Of a stretch of 64,000 nucleotides of DNA, positions 1-9,298 are shown one piece after another (position 1 is the first letter of the stretch; each line of letters begins with the position of its first letter). Made by a program: the position numbers and the translations under genes. The stretch is taken from positions 23,929-87,928 of the forward strand of contig CACEMG010000004.1 in assembly GCA_902560565.1 (NCBI GenBank), written 5' to 3'. The stretch is from an uncultured Pelagibacteraceae bacterium. Its GTDB lineage: Bacteria > Pseudomonadota > Alphaproteobacteria > Pelagibacterales > Pelagibacteraceae. The notes below the pieces were generated by a model. That model was not told where the DNA came from. It saw only the letters and a list, made by a program, of their open reading frames with translations, and ran no database searches.

Positions 1-765
1 ATCGGTGGCACTGGAAAAACACCTTTGTCGATCAAAATAAGCGAATTATTAAATTCAAAAGGTATTAAAACAACAGTTTTAAAAAAGTATTACAGTGAGC
101 AAAAAGATGAACAATTATTAATAAAAAGTAGAACTAATTTGATAAGTAAAAGATCTAGAAAAGATTGTAGTAATGAAGCTATAAACAAAAATTTTAAATA
201 TGCAATTTTTGACGATGGGTTACAAGATAGGTCTATTAAATATGATATCAAGATTTGTTGCTTTAATTCGTATAATTGGATTGGAAATGGCTGTGTAATA
301 CCTGCTGGTCCCTTAAGAGAAAAAATTTCTTCTTTAAAAAATATTGATATAGTGTTTTTAAATGGACCAGATATTAACAACGAAGAAATTAGAGAAAAAA
401 TTTTAAAAATTAAAAATAACATTAAAATTTTTGAGGGAAAATATGAAATTGAAAATATTGAGAGGTTTGACCTGTCTAAAAACTATATTGCATTTTCCGG
501 TATAGGAAACCCAGAAAATTTTTATTTTACTCTAAAAGAAAATAGATTTAAAATAACAAAGAATTTTTCTTTTCCAGATCATTATAATTATAAAAAAAAT
601 GAGATAGAAAATATTAAAAAATTTGCACATACTAATAATTTAAAAATAGTAACTACTGAGAAAGATTACCTTAGAATAAGCAAAGAATTGAGAAACAATA
701 TTAATTATATTAAAATGGACTTGGATATAAGTGATAAAAAAACTTTTTTAGATTTAATTTCATAG
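1..765 (+). CDS. lpxK: Tetraacyldisaccharide 4'-kinase LpxK, 5' end missing
   Basis: LpxK phosphorylates the 4' position of the lipid A disaccharide at the inner face of the inner membrane. The reading frame is open from base 1, and its first residues, IGGTGKTPLS, are the P-loop that lies near the N-terminus of this family, so only a short N-terminal part, including the membrane anchor, lies outside the window. Further family signatures are DDGLQDRS (about residues 72-79 of the visible part) and a PAGPLRE segment. The stop lies 3 bases before the next lipid A gene, which implies co-transcription. The sequence shows lipid A assembly; the missing start is a window-edge effect. Confidence 0.93.
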   Translation: MGGTGKTPLSIKISELLNSKGIKTTVLKKYYSEQKDEQLLIKSRTNLISKRSRKDCSNEAINKNFKYAIFDDGLQDRSIKYDIKICCFNSYNWIGNGCVIPAGPLREKISSLKNIDIVFLNGPDINNEEIREKILKIKNNIKIFEGKYEIENIERFDLSKNYIAFSGIGNPENFYFTLKENRFKITKNFSFPDHYNYKKNEIENIKKFAHTNNLKIVTTEKDYLRISKELRNNINYIKMDLDISDKKTFLDLIS

Positions 766-768
766 AAA

Positions 769-1632
769 ATGAAACAAGTAAGATATTTTATAGAATTTTT
801 ATTTATAAAGTTATTTTTTTTAATTTTTAAATTAATTGGATACAAAAACGCCTCAAATTTAGGTGCAAAACTAGGATCAATTTTAGGCCCGTTATTTAGA
901 TCAAGAAAATTGATAATAAATAATATTAAGAACAGTTTCCCAAATATTACAGATAAAGAGATAAACAATCTAATAAAGAAAATGTGGAAAAATTATGGAA
1001 GAATTTTTTCTGATTACGTATATATCGATCAATTTAGATCAAAAAAATTAGAAAAATACATTGTTGTTAATGGAGTTGAAATTCTAGAAAAAATCAAAAA
1101 TGAGGGAAAGCCGGTGGTTTTTATATCAGGCCATTTTAATAACTTTGAATTAATGGCTATGAAAATTGAATTATCTGGTATTAATTTATCAGCAGTTTAT
1201 AGACCTTTGAATAACATATTTTTGAATCGAACGATGGAAAATTTAAGAAAAAATTATATTTGTAAAAATCAAATTAAAAAAGGATTGGGTGGCGTGAGAG
1301 AGATTATTAAAGCTTTCTCTCAAAACATATCTATAGCATTGATGATTGATCAACGTGTTACAGAAGGGGAAAAATCCATTTTGTTCAAAAAGTCTACTTA
1401 CACGACTACTATTCCAGCACAACTGATTAAAAAGTATAAATGTCCAGTGGTTCCAATTTACATTCAAAGAAGTAATGATATTTTTTTTGATATGAGTGTT
1501 GAAAAACCAATATACTTTAGTGAAAATGATGATGTTAAGAGTATTACCTTAAAATTAAATAATTGGCTTGAAAGCAAAATATCTATAAATCCTGATCAGT
1601 GGATATGGACACACAATAAATGGAAGCTGTAA
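769..1632 (+). CDS. Lipid A late acyltransferase (LpxL/HtrB family)
   Basis: A 287-residue member of the lysophospholipid/lauroyl acyltransferase family, which adds a secondary acyl chain to Kdo-lipid IVA at the inner membrane. A hydrophobic N-terminal segment (about residues 8-25) is followed by the catalytic HX4E-type motif in SGHFNNFE near residue 117 and a downstream DQRVTEGE block, both typical of LpxL/LpxM. It starts 3 bases after lpxK, so the two form one lipid A unit. LpxL and LpxM cannot be told apart from this sequence, and the acyl chain used is unknown. Confidence 0.88.
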   Translation: MKQVRYFIEFLFIKLFFLIFKLIGYKNASNLGAKLGSILGPLFRSRKLIINNIKNSFPNITDKEINNLIKKMWKNYGRIFSDYVYIDQFRSKKLEKYIVVNGVEILEKIKNEGKPVVFISGHFNNFELMAMKIELSGINLSAVYRPLNNIFLNRTMENLRKNYICKNQIKKGLGGVREIIKAFSQNISIALMIDQRVTEGEKSILFKKSTYTTTIPAQLIKKYKCPVVPIYIQRSNDIFFDMSVEKPIYFSENDDVKSITLKLNNWLESKISINPDQWIWTHNKWKL

Positions 1633-1646
1633 CTGGTAAGAAGTTC

Positions 1647-1826
1647 TTACCTTTTTTTTGATGCCTCTAAATAAGAAAAATAGGCCTCTTGTAATTCTAC
1701 ATTCCAATAATTAAGATTTTCAAGTTGTATTTTTTTTCCTGAAACTGCACAAATAACGTGATCTCCATTTTCTAATATTTCAAAGTTATTAGGCAAATAT
1801 TTTAATTTAGCTAATTTATTTTTCAT
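1647..1826 (-). CDS. Small DUF2093 protein, 59 residues
   Basis: A short frame on the minus strand, from the ATG complementary to 1824-1826 to a TAA at 1647-1649. The product opens MKNKLAKLKYLPNNFEIL and continues with a CAVSGKKIQL segment and NYWNVELQEAY. This is the pattern of the alphaproteobacterial DUF2093 family: PN-F-IL, C-V-G--I-L, YW-V--QE-Y. Function is unknown for the family. From memory, its relatives often sit near purD, xseA and lpxK, which fits the genes on both sides here; xseA is not present in this spacer. The gene fills most of an otherwise unexplained 216-base gap. Confidence 0.82.
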   Translation of the reverse strand: MKNKLAKLKYLPNNFEILENGDHVICAVSGKKIQLENLNYWNVELQEAYFSYLEASKKR

Positions 1827-1848
1827 TATTTAGTTGTATAAAATATAT

Positions 1849-3108
1849 ATGAACATTGGAATTATTGGAAGTGGTGGAAGAGAACACTCGCTTTGTTTTA
1901 AGCTTAAAGAATCAAGTGTCGTTAATAAGATATTCTGCTTTCCTGGAAATGCTGGTACAGGATTAATTGCTGAAAATATAAATCTAGATATCTCAGATTT
2001 CAAAAAAATCCACAAAACTTGCGATGAAAAAAACATAGAATTAATAATTGTAGGACCTGAAAAACCTTTGGTAGAGGGCATCGTTGAATATTTTAAAAAA
2101 ACAAAAATTAAAATTTTTGGTCCTGACAAGATAAGTGCACAATTAGAAGGATCAAAAACCTTTACGAAAAAACTTTGCAAGAAATATAAAATACCTACGT
2201 CAAATTTTGAAATTTTTAATGAAGAAAAGTTAGCTTTAAATTACATAAAATCTTTAAATTATCCAGTTGTAGTAAAGGCTGATGGCCTGGCATCAGGAAA
2301 AGGAGTTTATATTTGCAAAAATGAAAGTGATGCAAAATTAGCAGTTCAAGAAATATTCAACGGACGTTTTGGCAAGGCTGACTGCGTGCTTATTGAGGAA
2401 TTTTTGGATGGTGAAGAAATGAGTTACTTTATAATTTCCGATGGCATTACCCACAAATTTTTTCAAACCGCTCAAGACCATAAACGCGTTGGTGAAAATG
2501 ATACTGGTAAAAATACTGGAGGTATGGGGGCATATTCTCCTTCAAGACTTTATAGTACAGAACTTGATAAAAAAATTAATGAAAAAATCATAAAACCAAC
2601 CATGAGTGGTATTAAAGATCTTGGTACGACTTATTGTGGATTTTTATATATTGGATTAATGATTGTAAATAACGATCCCTACCTTATAGAATTTAATGTT
2701 AGGATGGGTGATCCAGAATGCCAAACCATACTCCCAATGTTAAAAACAGATTTCGGAAAAATAGTTTTAGCTTGTTGTGATAAAAAATTAAATAATATTG
2801 AAATCAAATGGAAAGAAAAAAAAAGTGTATGTATTGTTTTGTGTTCTAGCGGATATCCAGATGATTATCAAAAAAATATTAAAATTAATCAATTAAAAAA
2901 TATTAAGCTAAATAAAGATGAATATTTATTTCATGCAGGTACAAAAATTGAAAATGAAGATTATATTGCAGTCGGAGGGAGAGTATTAAATGTGGTCACT
3001 ACAACAAAAGATTTTAAACAATCAAAAGAACAAGCTTTAAAAATTTTAAATGATATTGATTGGAAAGAAGGTTTTTTCCGAAAAGATATTGCTTATAAAG
3101 TTGCTTAA
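1849..3108 (+). CDS. purD: Phosphoribosylamine-glycine ligase (GAR synthetase)
   Basis: PurD joins glycine to 5-phosphoribosylamine using ATP, the second step of de novo purine synthesis in the cytosol. The 419-residue length is normal. The N-terminus reads MNIGIIGSGGREHSL, the family nucleotide-fold signature; the ATP-grasp domain carries VVKADGLASGKGV, GGMGAYSPSR and the metal-binding NVRMGDPECQ. I place the start at the ATG at 1849 because the family motif begins there; an in-frame TTG at 1834 would add five residues without family support. rsmD follows at once. Confidence 0.96.
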   Translation: MNIGIIGSGGREHSLCFKLKESSVVNKIFCFPGNAGTGLIAENINLDISDFKKIHKTCDEKNIELIIVGPEKPLVEGIVEYFKKTKIKIFGPDKISAQLEGSKTFTKKLCKKYKIPTSNFEIFNEEKLALNYIKSLNYPVVVKADGLASGKGVYICKNESDAKLAVQEIFNGRFGKADCVLIEEFLDGEEMSYFIISDGITHKFFQTAQDHKRVGENDTGKNTGGMGAYSPSRLYSTELDKKINEKIIKPTMSGIKDLGTTYCGFLYIGLMIVNNDPYLIEFNVRMGDPECQTILPMLKTDFGKIVLACCDKKLNNIEIKWKEKKSVCIVLCSSGYPDDYQKNIKINQLKNIKLNKDEYLFHAGTKIENEDYIAVGGRVLNVVTTTKDFKQSKEQALKILNDIDWKEGFFRKDIAYKVA

Positions 3109-3109
3109 C

Positions 3110-3673
3110 ATGAGAATAATTAGCGGTAAATTTAAAAACAAAAAAATTTTTTTACCAACTAATAAAATAACACGACCACTAAAGGACATTGTAAGAGAAT
3201 CTATATTTAATATTATTGAACACTCAAATCTTATAGAAAGAAAAATTTTTAATTCCTCTGTTCTAGATCTTTATTCTGGGTCAGGTTCATTTGGGCTTGA
3301 ATGTTTATCCAGAGGAGCATCTAAGGTATTATTTTGTGAAAACTATTCACCTGCGTTTGAAGTACTGAAAAAAAATATTGTTTATTTAGATCTCAATAAT
3401 CAAATAGAATTATCAAATGAAAAAGTTTTAAAATTTATTAAAAGACTGAAAATTAATGAAACAAAGTATGATATCATTTTTATGGACCCTCCATACAAAC
3501 AAAGTGAGATTATAGAGGTATTAAATTCTATTTTCGAAAAAAAAATTTTAAAACAAAATAGTTTACTTATCTTACATAGAAATAAGAAAACTAAAGACGA
3601 ATTTCCAAGTAATTTTCAAATACTTGAAGAGAGAACATATGGTTCATCAAAAATATACTTTGGAAAATTTTAA
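3110..3673 (+). CDS. rsmD: 16S rRNA (guanine-966-N2) methyltransferase RsmD
   Basis: RsmD methylates G966 of 16S rRNA in the small ribosomal subunit, using S-adenosylmethionine. The 187-residue protein begins MRIISGKFKNKKI, has the TRPLKD-VRES-FNI block typical of the family, a SAM-binding LDLYSGSGSFGLE motif near residues 52-64, and the catalytic MDPPY near residue 125. The ATG at 3110 matches the family start and lies one base after the purD stop; a longer in-frame extension runs back into purD and is not needed. Its 3' end overlaps the convergent pgi stop by 4 bases. Confidence 0.93.
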   Translation: MRIISGKFKNKKIFLPTNKITRPLKDIVRESIFNIIEHSNLIERKIFNSSVLDLYSGSGSFGLECLSRGASKVLFCENYSPAFEVLKKNIVYLDLNNQIELSNEKVLKFIKRLKINETKYDIIFMDPPYKQSEIIEVLNSIFEKKILKQNSLLILHRNKKTKDEFPSNFQILEERTYGSSKIYFGKF

Positions 3674-4830
3674 TTTACTAGAATTCTTTTTGTTTCAGTT
3701 TTAATTAGTTCCACTGATGGTTGATCAAAAGGATTGACTTTCATTAAATCTCCTAAAAGAATAGTTTCTAGCATAAAGAAAGTAAACAATTCACCTAATG
3801 ACTCTTCTGAACGAAGTAAAACCTTAAAACTTCGAAATGGTATATTTTTTTTTCTGAATATATTCTCAGTAGCTTTTTTTTGGGCGTACTTAATCTGATA
3901 TAGGTTTTTATTTTTTAAGAAATTAAATGAATGCAATATCTCAGAATTATTAATTTTTTGTTTGTCATGATCATTTACATCAAAAAAAGTAAAAAAAGAA
4001 TTTTTAGGTCCATCAAGATACAACTGCATTAAACTATGATTATCTTTTGGCATACTCGAAATCAAAGGTAAAATTCCTTTTGAATTTTTACCTAAGCTTT
4101 CAGCTATAAGTTGTTGATACCATTGAAATAAATCTATTGAAAGTTCGTCATAATTTAAAATTACGGAATTAAATTTTTTTTTAGCCAAAAAATATTTGGT
4201 CGATAATACACTATCCAACAGTGAGTTTACGAAGTTTTTATTTTTTATTAAATTATTAAAATTCTTAAATTTTCCTTCCTTAAGTCCCATAAATATTGCT
4301 GGCAACATTCCAGCTTCGGAAAGTACTGAGTATCTACCACCTATATAATTTTTATGAGCAATGATTTCGCAATTGAGTTTGTTTGCTAAAGATTTAATAT
4401 AATTATCAGAATTTTCGCATATAAATAGGTTTCTCTTATTTCCTTTAATTGCAGAATAATTTGAAATTGTTTCAAGAGTATTACCTGACTTAGAAATTAT
4501 AATATTTAAAGTCTTTGTTTTCTTTAGAATTTTTTTTTTGGAGCTCAGGTTATCAAAAAACGTAAATTTTTTTTTTATTTTTGGACTTAAGAAATTATAG
4601 ATAGCCTTAGCTCCAAGAGAAGATCCACCCATACCAATTAAATTATAATTATTGAATTTTTTATATTTTTTTATTTGGGGCTGTGAAAAACTATAGGTAT
4701 AGTTCTTTGAAAAGCTTTCTACTAGTTTGTGATTTTTATAATTATTAAGAGACTTTAGAATATTAGCTTTACTTTTTTTTTTATTCTTAATATCACCAAA
4801 ACCTTTTAGACGAATATTTTTAGTAAACAT
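3670..4830 (-). CDS. pgi: Glucose-6-phosphate isomerase, short form
   Basis: Interconverts glucose 6-phosphate and fructose 6-phosphate in the cytosol. Recognisable blocks are IGMGGSSLGAKAI, the phosphate-binding ISKSGNTLET, GGRYSVLSEAG, and the C-terminal NPFDQPSVELIKTETKRIL that matches the family's carboxy signature. At 386 residues it is far shorter than the E. coli enzyme (about 550) and slightly shorter than Gram-positive forms, with the sugar-isomerase core retained. It is the last gene of a tightly overlapping minus-strand run; its ATG overlaps the preceding stop by one base. Its 3' end overlaps rsmD. Confidence 0.9.
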   Translation of the reverse strand: MFTKNIRLKGFGDIKNKKKSKANILKSLNNYKNHKLVESFSKNYTYSFSQPQIKKYKKFNNYNLIGMGGSSLGAKAIYNFLSPKIKKKFTFFDNLSSKKKILKKTKTLNIIISKSGNTLETISNYSAIKGNKRNLFICENSDNYIKSLANKLNCEIIAHKNYIGGRYSVLSEAGMLPAIFMGLKEGKFKNFNNLIKNKNFVNSLLDSVLSTKYFLAKKKFNSVILNYDELSIDLFQWYQQLIAESLGKNSKGILPLISSMPKDNHSLMQLYLDGPKNSFFTFFDVNDHDKQKINNSEILHSFNFLKNKNLYQIKYAQKKATENIFRKKNIPFRSFKVLLRSEESLGELFTFFMLETILLGDLMKVNPFDQPSVELIKTETKRILVN

Positions 4831-5156
4831 TAATTTTTTTTGATTTGTTTAAGAACAAAATCTTCAGCTGACTTATCATTATTTTCGAAGCTATTATTAA
4901 TATCACTATTTTGTAACAATTTTTCTATATCTTCGTCTATCTTATCAGCTTGATTAAGCTCCTCATCCTCTAGGGTAGGTTTTGGAAGTAAGCCAAAATC
5001 TGGTGGTATTTCTAACGGGTTTTTCTTTTCAATTAAAAATTCATCACTATTTTTATTTTTGTTGCCAGCCAAACCATCTTGTACAGCTTGACAAGCGTTT
5101 AATAGAGTAAATATACAAACTAAAAAAAAAATATTTTTATGCATTAAGTTTTTCAT
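4830..5156 (-). CDS. BamF-like outer-membrane lipoprotein (DUF3035)
   Basis: A 108-residue lipoprotein. The hydrophobic N-terminus ends in a lipobox, LLNAC, giving an acylated cysteine near residue 25. After a short linker comes DEFLIEKKNPLEIPPDFGLLP, which matches the DUF3035 core (DEF-V---PL-IPPDF-L-P) of the alphaproteobacterial BamF lipoprotein, an accessory of the BAM outer-membrane assembly complex in Caulobacter; a role here is inferred from that resemblance. The remainder is acidic and low in complexity. The start at 5156 overlaps the end of lspA by 20 bases; a second ATG at 5144 is also possible. Lying next to lspA is fitting, since LspA would mature this lipoprotein. Confidence 0.72.
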   Translation of the reverse strand: MKNLMHKNIFFLVCIFTLLNACQAVQDGLAGNKNKNSDEFLIEKKNPLEIPPDFGLLPKPTLEDEELNQADKIDEDIEKLLQNSDINNSFENNDKSAEDFVLKQIKKN

Positions 5157-5634
5157 CTTTATTAGAAAATAATTCAACAAAAATAAGGCATACAACACCA
5201 ATTGAAATAAATATATCAGCTACATTGAAAATAAACCAATGAAAATCATTATAATTTAAATCTATAAAATCAGGAACTGCAGAATAATAAAGTCTATCGA
5301 ATAGGTTGCCTAGTGATCCACCTAAAATGACAAAAAATATAAGTCCTTTAAAATTACTCGCCTTTACACCAAGGTATAAAATTACAAAATTAACTAATAT
5401 AATTATCAATGTAATTAAATTATAAATAAATTGTTTTTCAAATGACAATAATCCAAACCCTATTCCTGTATTCCAAACTAAAATAATATTTATAAATTGA
5501 TTTAGATAAATATCTACTTTGCCATAAGTTTCAGCAATATTTATAACATAAATCTTTGAAATCCTATCTAAAGTGAAAATTAATAATGTAATTAAAAAAT
5601 AAAAAAAAATCTTTTTATTTAAAAATTTTGTCAT
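5137..5634 (-). CDS. lspA: Lipoprotein signal peptidase (signal peptidase II)
   Basis: LspA cleaves the signal peptide of prolipoproteins after diacylglyceryl transfer, in the inner membrane. The 165-residue protein has four hydrophobic segments and the two family boxes that carry the catalytic aspartates: GGSLGNLFDRLYYSAVPDFIDL and FNVADIFISIG (split here across about residues 105-145). It overlaps ileS by 4 bases upstream and the BamF-like gene downstream, in the ileS-lspA order common in Proteobacteria. Confidence 0.95.
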   Translation of the reverse strand: MTKFLNKKIFFYFLITLLIFTLDRISKIYVINIAETYGKVDIYLNQFINIILVWNTGIGFGLLSFEKQFIYNLITLIIILVNFVILYLGVKASNFKGLIFFVILGGSLGNLFDRLYYSAVPDFIDLNYNDFHWFIFNVADIFISIGVVCLIFVELFSNKDEKLNA

Positions 5635-8369
5635 TTAAAACTGCATGTTGGGTGTCTTTCACACTCTGTTTCTCTAATCTTCCAACAAATAGAACATTTT
5701 TTTCCGTTTGCTTTTGAAGTTTTTACTTCTATGTTATCTTTTGCATTTTCATCCAAAATAGTATTTGCAAGTGAAGTTATACATATTTCTGAAAAATCAT
5801 ATTTTTTTGCAAGATCATATAGATCCTTGGTCAATTTAATATCAATTGCAGTTTCTAAGCTTGATCCTATTGTTTTGGCTGCTCTTTTTTCTTCAATGCT
5901 AATATTTGCAACACCTCTTATTTTGTTTATTTTTTCCCAGTTGTTATTAAGCTCCTCATCTTTCCAAGATTTTGGAAATTCTGGAAATTTTTTTAAATGA
6001 ATGCTATTTTTTTCATCTTTGTTTAAAAGACTGAAAATTTCCTCTGTGGTAAAAGATAAAATTGGTGCAAACCATTTTAACAAGGCGTCCAATATCGTAT
6101 TTAATATTAAAATACAACTTTGTCTCTTATCTGAATCTTTTTTATCGCAATATAAAGTATCTTTTCTAATATCAAAATAAAATGAAGAAAGATCTACAGT
6201 GCAGAAGTTTAATAACTCTTTGTACAAAACATGAAAATTATATTCTTTAAAGTTTAAATTAAATTTTTCATTTAATATATACAATTTGTGTAACATTAGC
6301 CTTTCGAGTTCAGGGAGTTTAGTTAAATTAATTTTGCTATATTCTTGCTCTGAATAATTGTCATTTATATTTCCCATTAAGTATCTAAATGTATTTCTTA
6401 TCTTTCTATATGCTTCAGCATGTTGCTCTAAAATTGAGTAGTCTATTCTTAAATCTTCAGAGTAATCGGATGCAGTCACCCAAACTCTTAGGATATCTGC
6501 TCCATATTTTTTTAGAATATCCTCAGGGAAAATCTGGTTCCCTAAAGACTTTGACATTTTCAAACCCTTACCATCCATCACAAATCCGTGAGATAAGATG
6601 CTTTCAAATGGAGCTCTGCCTCTTGTTCCACAAGACTCTAATAATGAGGAGTGAAACCATCCTCTATGTTGATCAGATCCCTCTAGGTACATAGATGCAG
6701 GCCATTTTAAATCTCCTCTTTTTTCAAGAACAAATGAATGTGTAGATCCACTATCAAACCAAACCTCAACAATATCTTTTAGTTTAACAAAATCTTCAGC
6801 TTTATATTTATCTCCTAAAAACTTTTGAGGGTCATCTGAAAACCAGCAATCTGATCCTTCTTTTTCGTAAATAGATGCAATATTTTCAAACACATCCTCA
6901 TCAACTAAAACCTTGCCATCTGATTTAGAAATGAATATTGGCAATGGTACACCCCAAACTCTTTGTCTAGAAACACACCAATCTGGTCTTGTTTCAATCA
7001 TTGATCTCAATCTTTCTTTTCCTTTTGCGGGATAAAATTCTGTGTTATCAATTGCTTTTAAAGCTTTATCTCTTAATTTGTGACTTTCCATCGAAATAAA
7101 CCATTGAGGTGTAGCTCTATGTACTAAGGGAGCTTTAGATCTCCACGAATGTGGATATGAGTGGTTTAGTTTTCCATTCGCTAATAAATTTTTTTCGTTT
7201 TTAAGCTTCTCAATAACAATTGGGTTTGCTTTAAAAATATGAATACCTTCAAAATTTAAAACATGTTTTGTATACTTTCCATCATCATCAACTGTTTCAA
7301 CAGCTTTAATATTATTATTTAAACATAAATTAAAATCATCTGGACCATGGCTTGGAGCGCAATGTACTATTCCTGAGCCTTGTTCTGTCGTAACAAACCT
7401 TGCCTCAAGCATCGGTATATCATAATTGTAGCCTATGCTCTTAAATGGATGGGAGCAAACTACTCCATCAAAATCGGATCCATTTATTTCACTTATAATT
7501 TTGTAGTCGTTAATTTTACAATCTTCAACTACACTTTTTAAAAGATCTTTTGCAACTATAATTTTTCTTGTGTTAAAATCACCTTTATCGTTAATTTGTA
7601 TTACGACATATTTCAAAGATTTGTTGTAAGCTAAAGCTTTATTTGCTGGTATCGTCCATGGTGTAGTTGTCCAGATAATTACTTCAGCGCCTAAAAGATT
7701 TTCTAATTTTGATTTTTGAATAGGAAACGAAACATAAATTGTATCTGATGTATGATCCATATATTCAACCTCTGCATCAGCTAGAGCAGTTTTCTCTACA
7801 GTGGACCACAAAACTGGCTTGTAGCCTCTATATAAACTACCTTCTTTTAAAAATTTGCCTAGTTCTCTTACTATTTGAGCTTCAGCATCATTACTCATTG
7901 TAGAATAGTAATTTTCCCAATCTCCAACAACTCCAAGCCTTTTAAATTGTTCTTTATGAACTTTGATCCATTTATTAGCAAACTCTCTGCACTCTTTTCT
8001 AAATTCAACTACTGGCACGTCATTTTTATTTTTTTTATTTTTTTTATATTGTTCTTCTATTTTCCATTCAATCGGTAATCCATGACAATCCCATCCAGGA
8101 ACGTATACTGAGTCTTTACCATCCATTTGATGAAATTTTGTAATTATATCTTTAAGAATTTTATTAAAAGCTGTTCCCATATGAATATTACCATTTGCAT
8201 AAGGAGGTCCGTCGTGAAGAACAAATTTTTCTTTGCCTTTATTATTTTCTCTTAATAAATTGTAAAGATCGATTTTATTCCAATGTTCGACGATCTTAGG
8301 TTCTTTCAATGGAAGATTTGCTTTCATTGAAAAAGCTGTTTTTGGAAGGTTTATTTGATCTTTGCTCAT
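5631..8369 (-). CDS. ileS: Isoleucyl-tRNA synthetase
   Basis: Charges tRNA-Ile with isoleucine and edits misactivated valine. The 912-residue class I enzyme has the HIGH-type motif PYANGNIHMGTAFNK near residue 58, the editing-domain WTTTPWTIPANKAL near residue 233, VWFDSGSTHS, and the KMSKS motif GLKMSKSLGN near residue 600. A C-terminal four-cysteine zinc-binding segment (CSIC, EC, TC within the last 22 residues) is kept but is compact and ends the protein almost immediately. It overlaps lspA and ribF by 4 bases each, indicating translational coupling. Confidence 0.97.
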   Translation of the reverse strand: MSKDQINLPKTAFSMKANLPLKEPKIVEHWNKIDLYNLLRENNKGKEKFVLHDGPPYANGNIHMGTAFNKILKDIITKFHQMDGKDSVYVPGWDCHGLPIEWKIEEQYKKNKKNKNDVPVVEFRKECREFANKWIKVHKEQFKRLGVVGDWENYYSTMSNDAEAQIVRELGKFLKEGSLYRGYKPVLWSTVEKTALADAEVEYMDHTSDTIYVSFPIQKSKLENLLGAEVIIWTTTPWTIPANKALAYNKSLKYVVIQINDKGDFNTRKIIVAKDLLKSVVEDCKINDYKIISEINGSDFDGVVCSHPFKSIGYNYDIPMLEARFVTTEQGSGIVHCAPSHGPDDFNLCLNNNIKAVETVDDDGKYTKHVLNFEGIHIFKANPIVIEKLKNEKNLLANGKLNHSYPHSWRSKAPLVHRATPQWFISMESHKLRDKALKAIDNTEFYPAKGKERLRSMIETRPDWCVSRQRVWGVPLPIFISKSDGKVLVDEDVFENIASIYEKEGSDCWFSDDPQKFLGDKYKAEDFVKLKDIVEVWFDSGSTHSFVLEKRGDLKWPASMYLEGSDQHRGWFHSSLLESCGTRGRAPFESILSHGFVMDGKGLKMSKSLGNQIFPEDILKKYGADILRVWVTASDYSEDLRIDYSILEQHAEAYRKIRNTFRYLMGNINDNYSEQEYSKINLTKLPELERLMLHKLYILNEKFNLNFKEYNFHVLYKELLNFCTVDLSSFYFDIRKDTLYCDKKDSDKRQSCILILNTILDALLKWFAPILSFTTEEIFSLLNKDEKNSIHLKKFPEFPKSWKDEELNNNWEKINKIRGVANISIEEKRAAKTIGSSLETAIDIKLTKDLYDLAKKYDFSEICITSLANTILDENAKDNIEVKTSKANGKKCSICWKIRETECERHPTCSFK

Positions 8370-9298
8370 TTTAATTTTTTAGCTGTTTTTATATCTTTTT
8401 TTATCTGTTTTTTTAATTCATCTGTACCGTTAAATTTTTTTTCACCTCTAATAAACTTCAAAAACTCAACAGTTAGCTTTTTATTATAAAGATTTTTTTT
8501 AAAATTAAAAATATTTACCTCAAGAAGAATTTTATTTTGGTTAAATGTGGGTCTATAACCCAGGTTTGCGATTCCACTCAGTTTTTTTTTTGTCTTATTT
8601 ATTAAGATTTTAACTGCATAAACTCCTGGTTTAGCTATCACATAATTTCCAATGTCTATGTTGCAAGTTGGGAAACCAATAGTTTTGCCTAATCTTCTTC
8701 CGTGTTGTACAATTCCCTGAATGGACCAATTTCTATCTAAGTATTTATTGGCAATAGAGATTTGTCCTTTCTCTAAAAGTTTCCTTATAGATGTTGAAGA
8801 TATAATCTTTTTCTTTTTCTTTAAAGGTGATGGATTTATTATTCTATATCTAAATTTAGTTTCAAATAATTTTAATAATTTTACATCTCCCTCACGTTTA
8901 TTTCCAAATCGAAAATTATTACTTACAAAAATTAATTTTGCAGATAATTTTTTGTAAAGGAATTTTTCAATAAATTGATTACATTTTATCTTTGAAAATT
9001 TTAAGTCAAATTTTTTGTTAATAACAAAATCAACCTTAAATTTTTTTAAAATATCTAACTTTTGATCAAAGTTGGATATTCTATAATTTTTAATTTTTTT
9101 AAAAAAAAACATTTTAGGGATTGGATCAAATGTAACTACCCCAATTTTATATTTTTTTCTTTTTTTTAATATCAACGCTTTTTTAAATAATTTTTGATGT
9201 CCTAAATGAACACCATCAAAATTACCAATTAATATAATTGAGTTTTTGTGTTTTTTTTGCACGTCAAAATTTTTGTAATATTTTATTTTATTTACCAT
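8366..9298 (-). CDS. ribF: Bifunctional riboflavin kinase / FAD synthetase
   Basis: Makes FMN and then FAD from riboflavin in the cytosol. The 310-residue protein has the N-terminal adenylyltransferase motif GNFDGVHLGHQ (about residues 26-36) and a SSTSIRKLL block (the ISST motif), followed by the C-terminal flavokinase with GRRLGKTIGFPTCNID and the PGVYAVK and GIANLGYRPTF segments. The gene overlaps ileS by 4 bases and the HAD gene by 7; ribF-ileS-lspA order is widely conserved. Confidence 0.95.
   Translation of the reverse strand: MVNKIKYYKNFDVQKKHKNSIILIGNFDGVHLGHQKLFKKALILKKRKKYKIGVVTFDPIPKMFFFKKIKNYRISNFDQKLDILKKFKVDFVINKKFDLKFSKIKCNQFIEKFLYKKLSAKLIFVSNNFRFGNKREGDVKLLKLFETKFRYRIINPSPLKKKKKIISSTSIRKLLEKGQISIANKYLDRNWSIQGIVQHGRRLGKTIGFPTCNIDIGNYVIAKPGVYAVKILINKTKKKLSGIANLGYRPTFNQNKILLEVNIFNFKKNLYNKKLTVEFLKFIRGEKKFNGTDELKKQIKKDIKTAKKLK

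Noticed and set aside
1834..1848. TTG start giving purD five extra residues
   Set aside because: The family N-terminus (MNIGIIGSGGREHSL) begins at the ATG at 1849; the added residues have no counterpart.
5731..8078. Several plus-strand frames inside ileS
   Set aside because: ileS is certain on the minus strand, and these frames have shadow-like composition.
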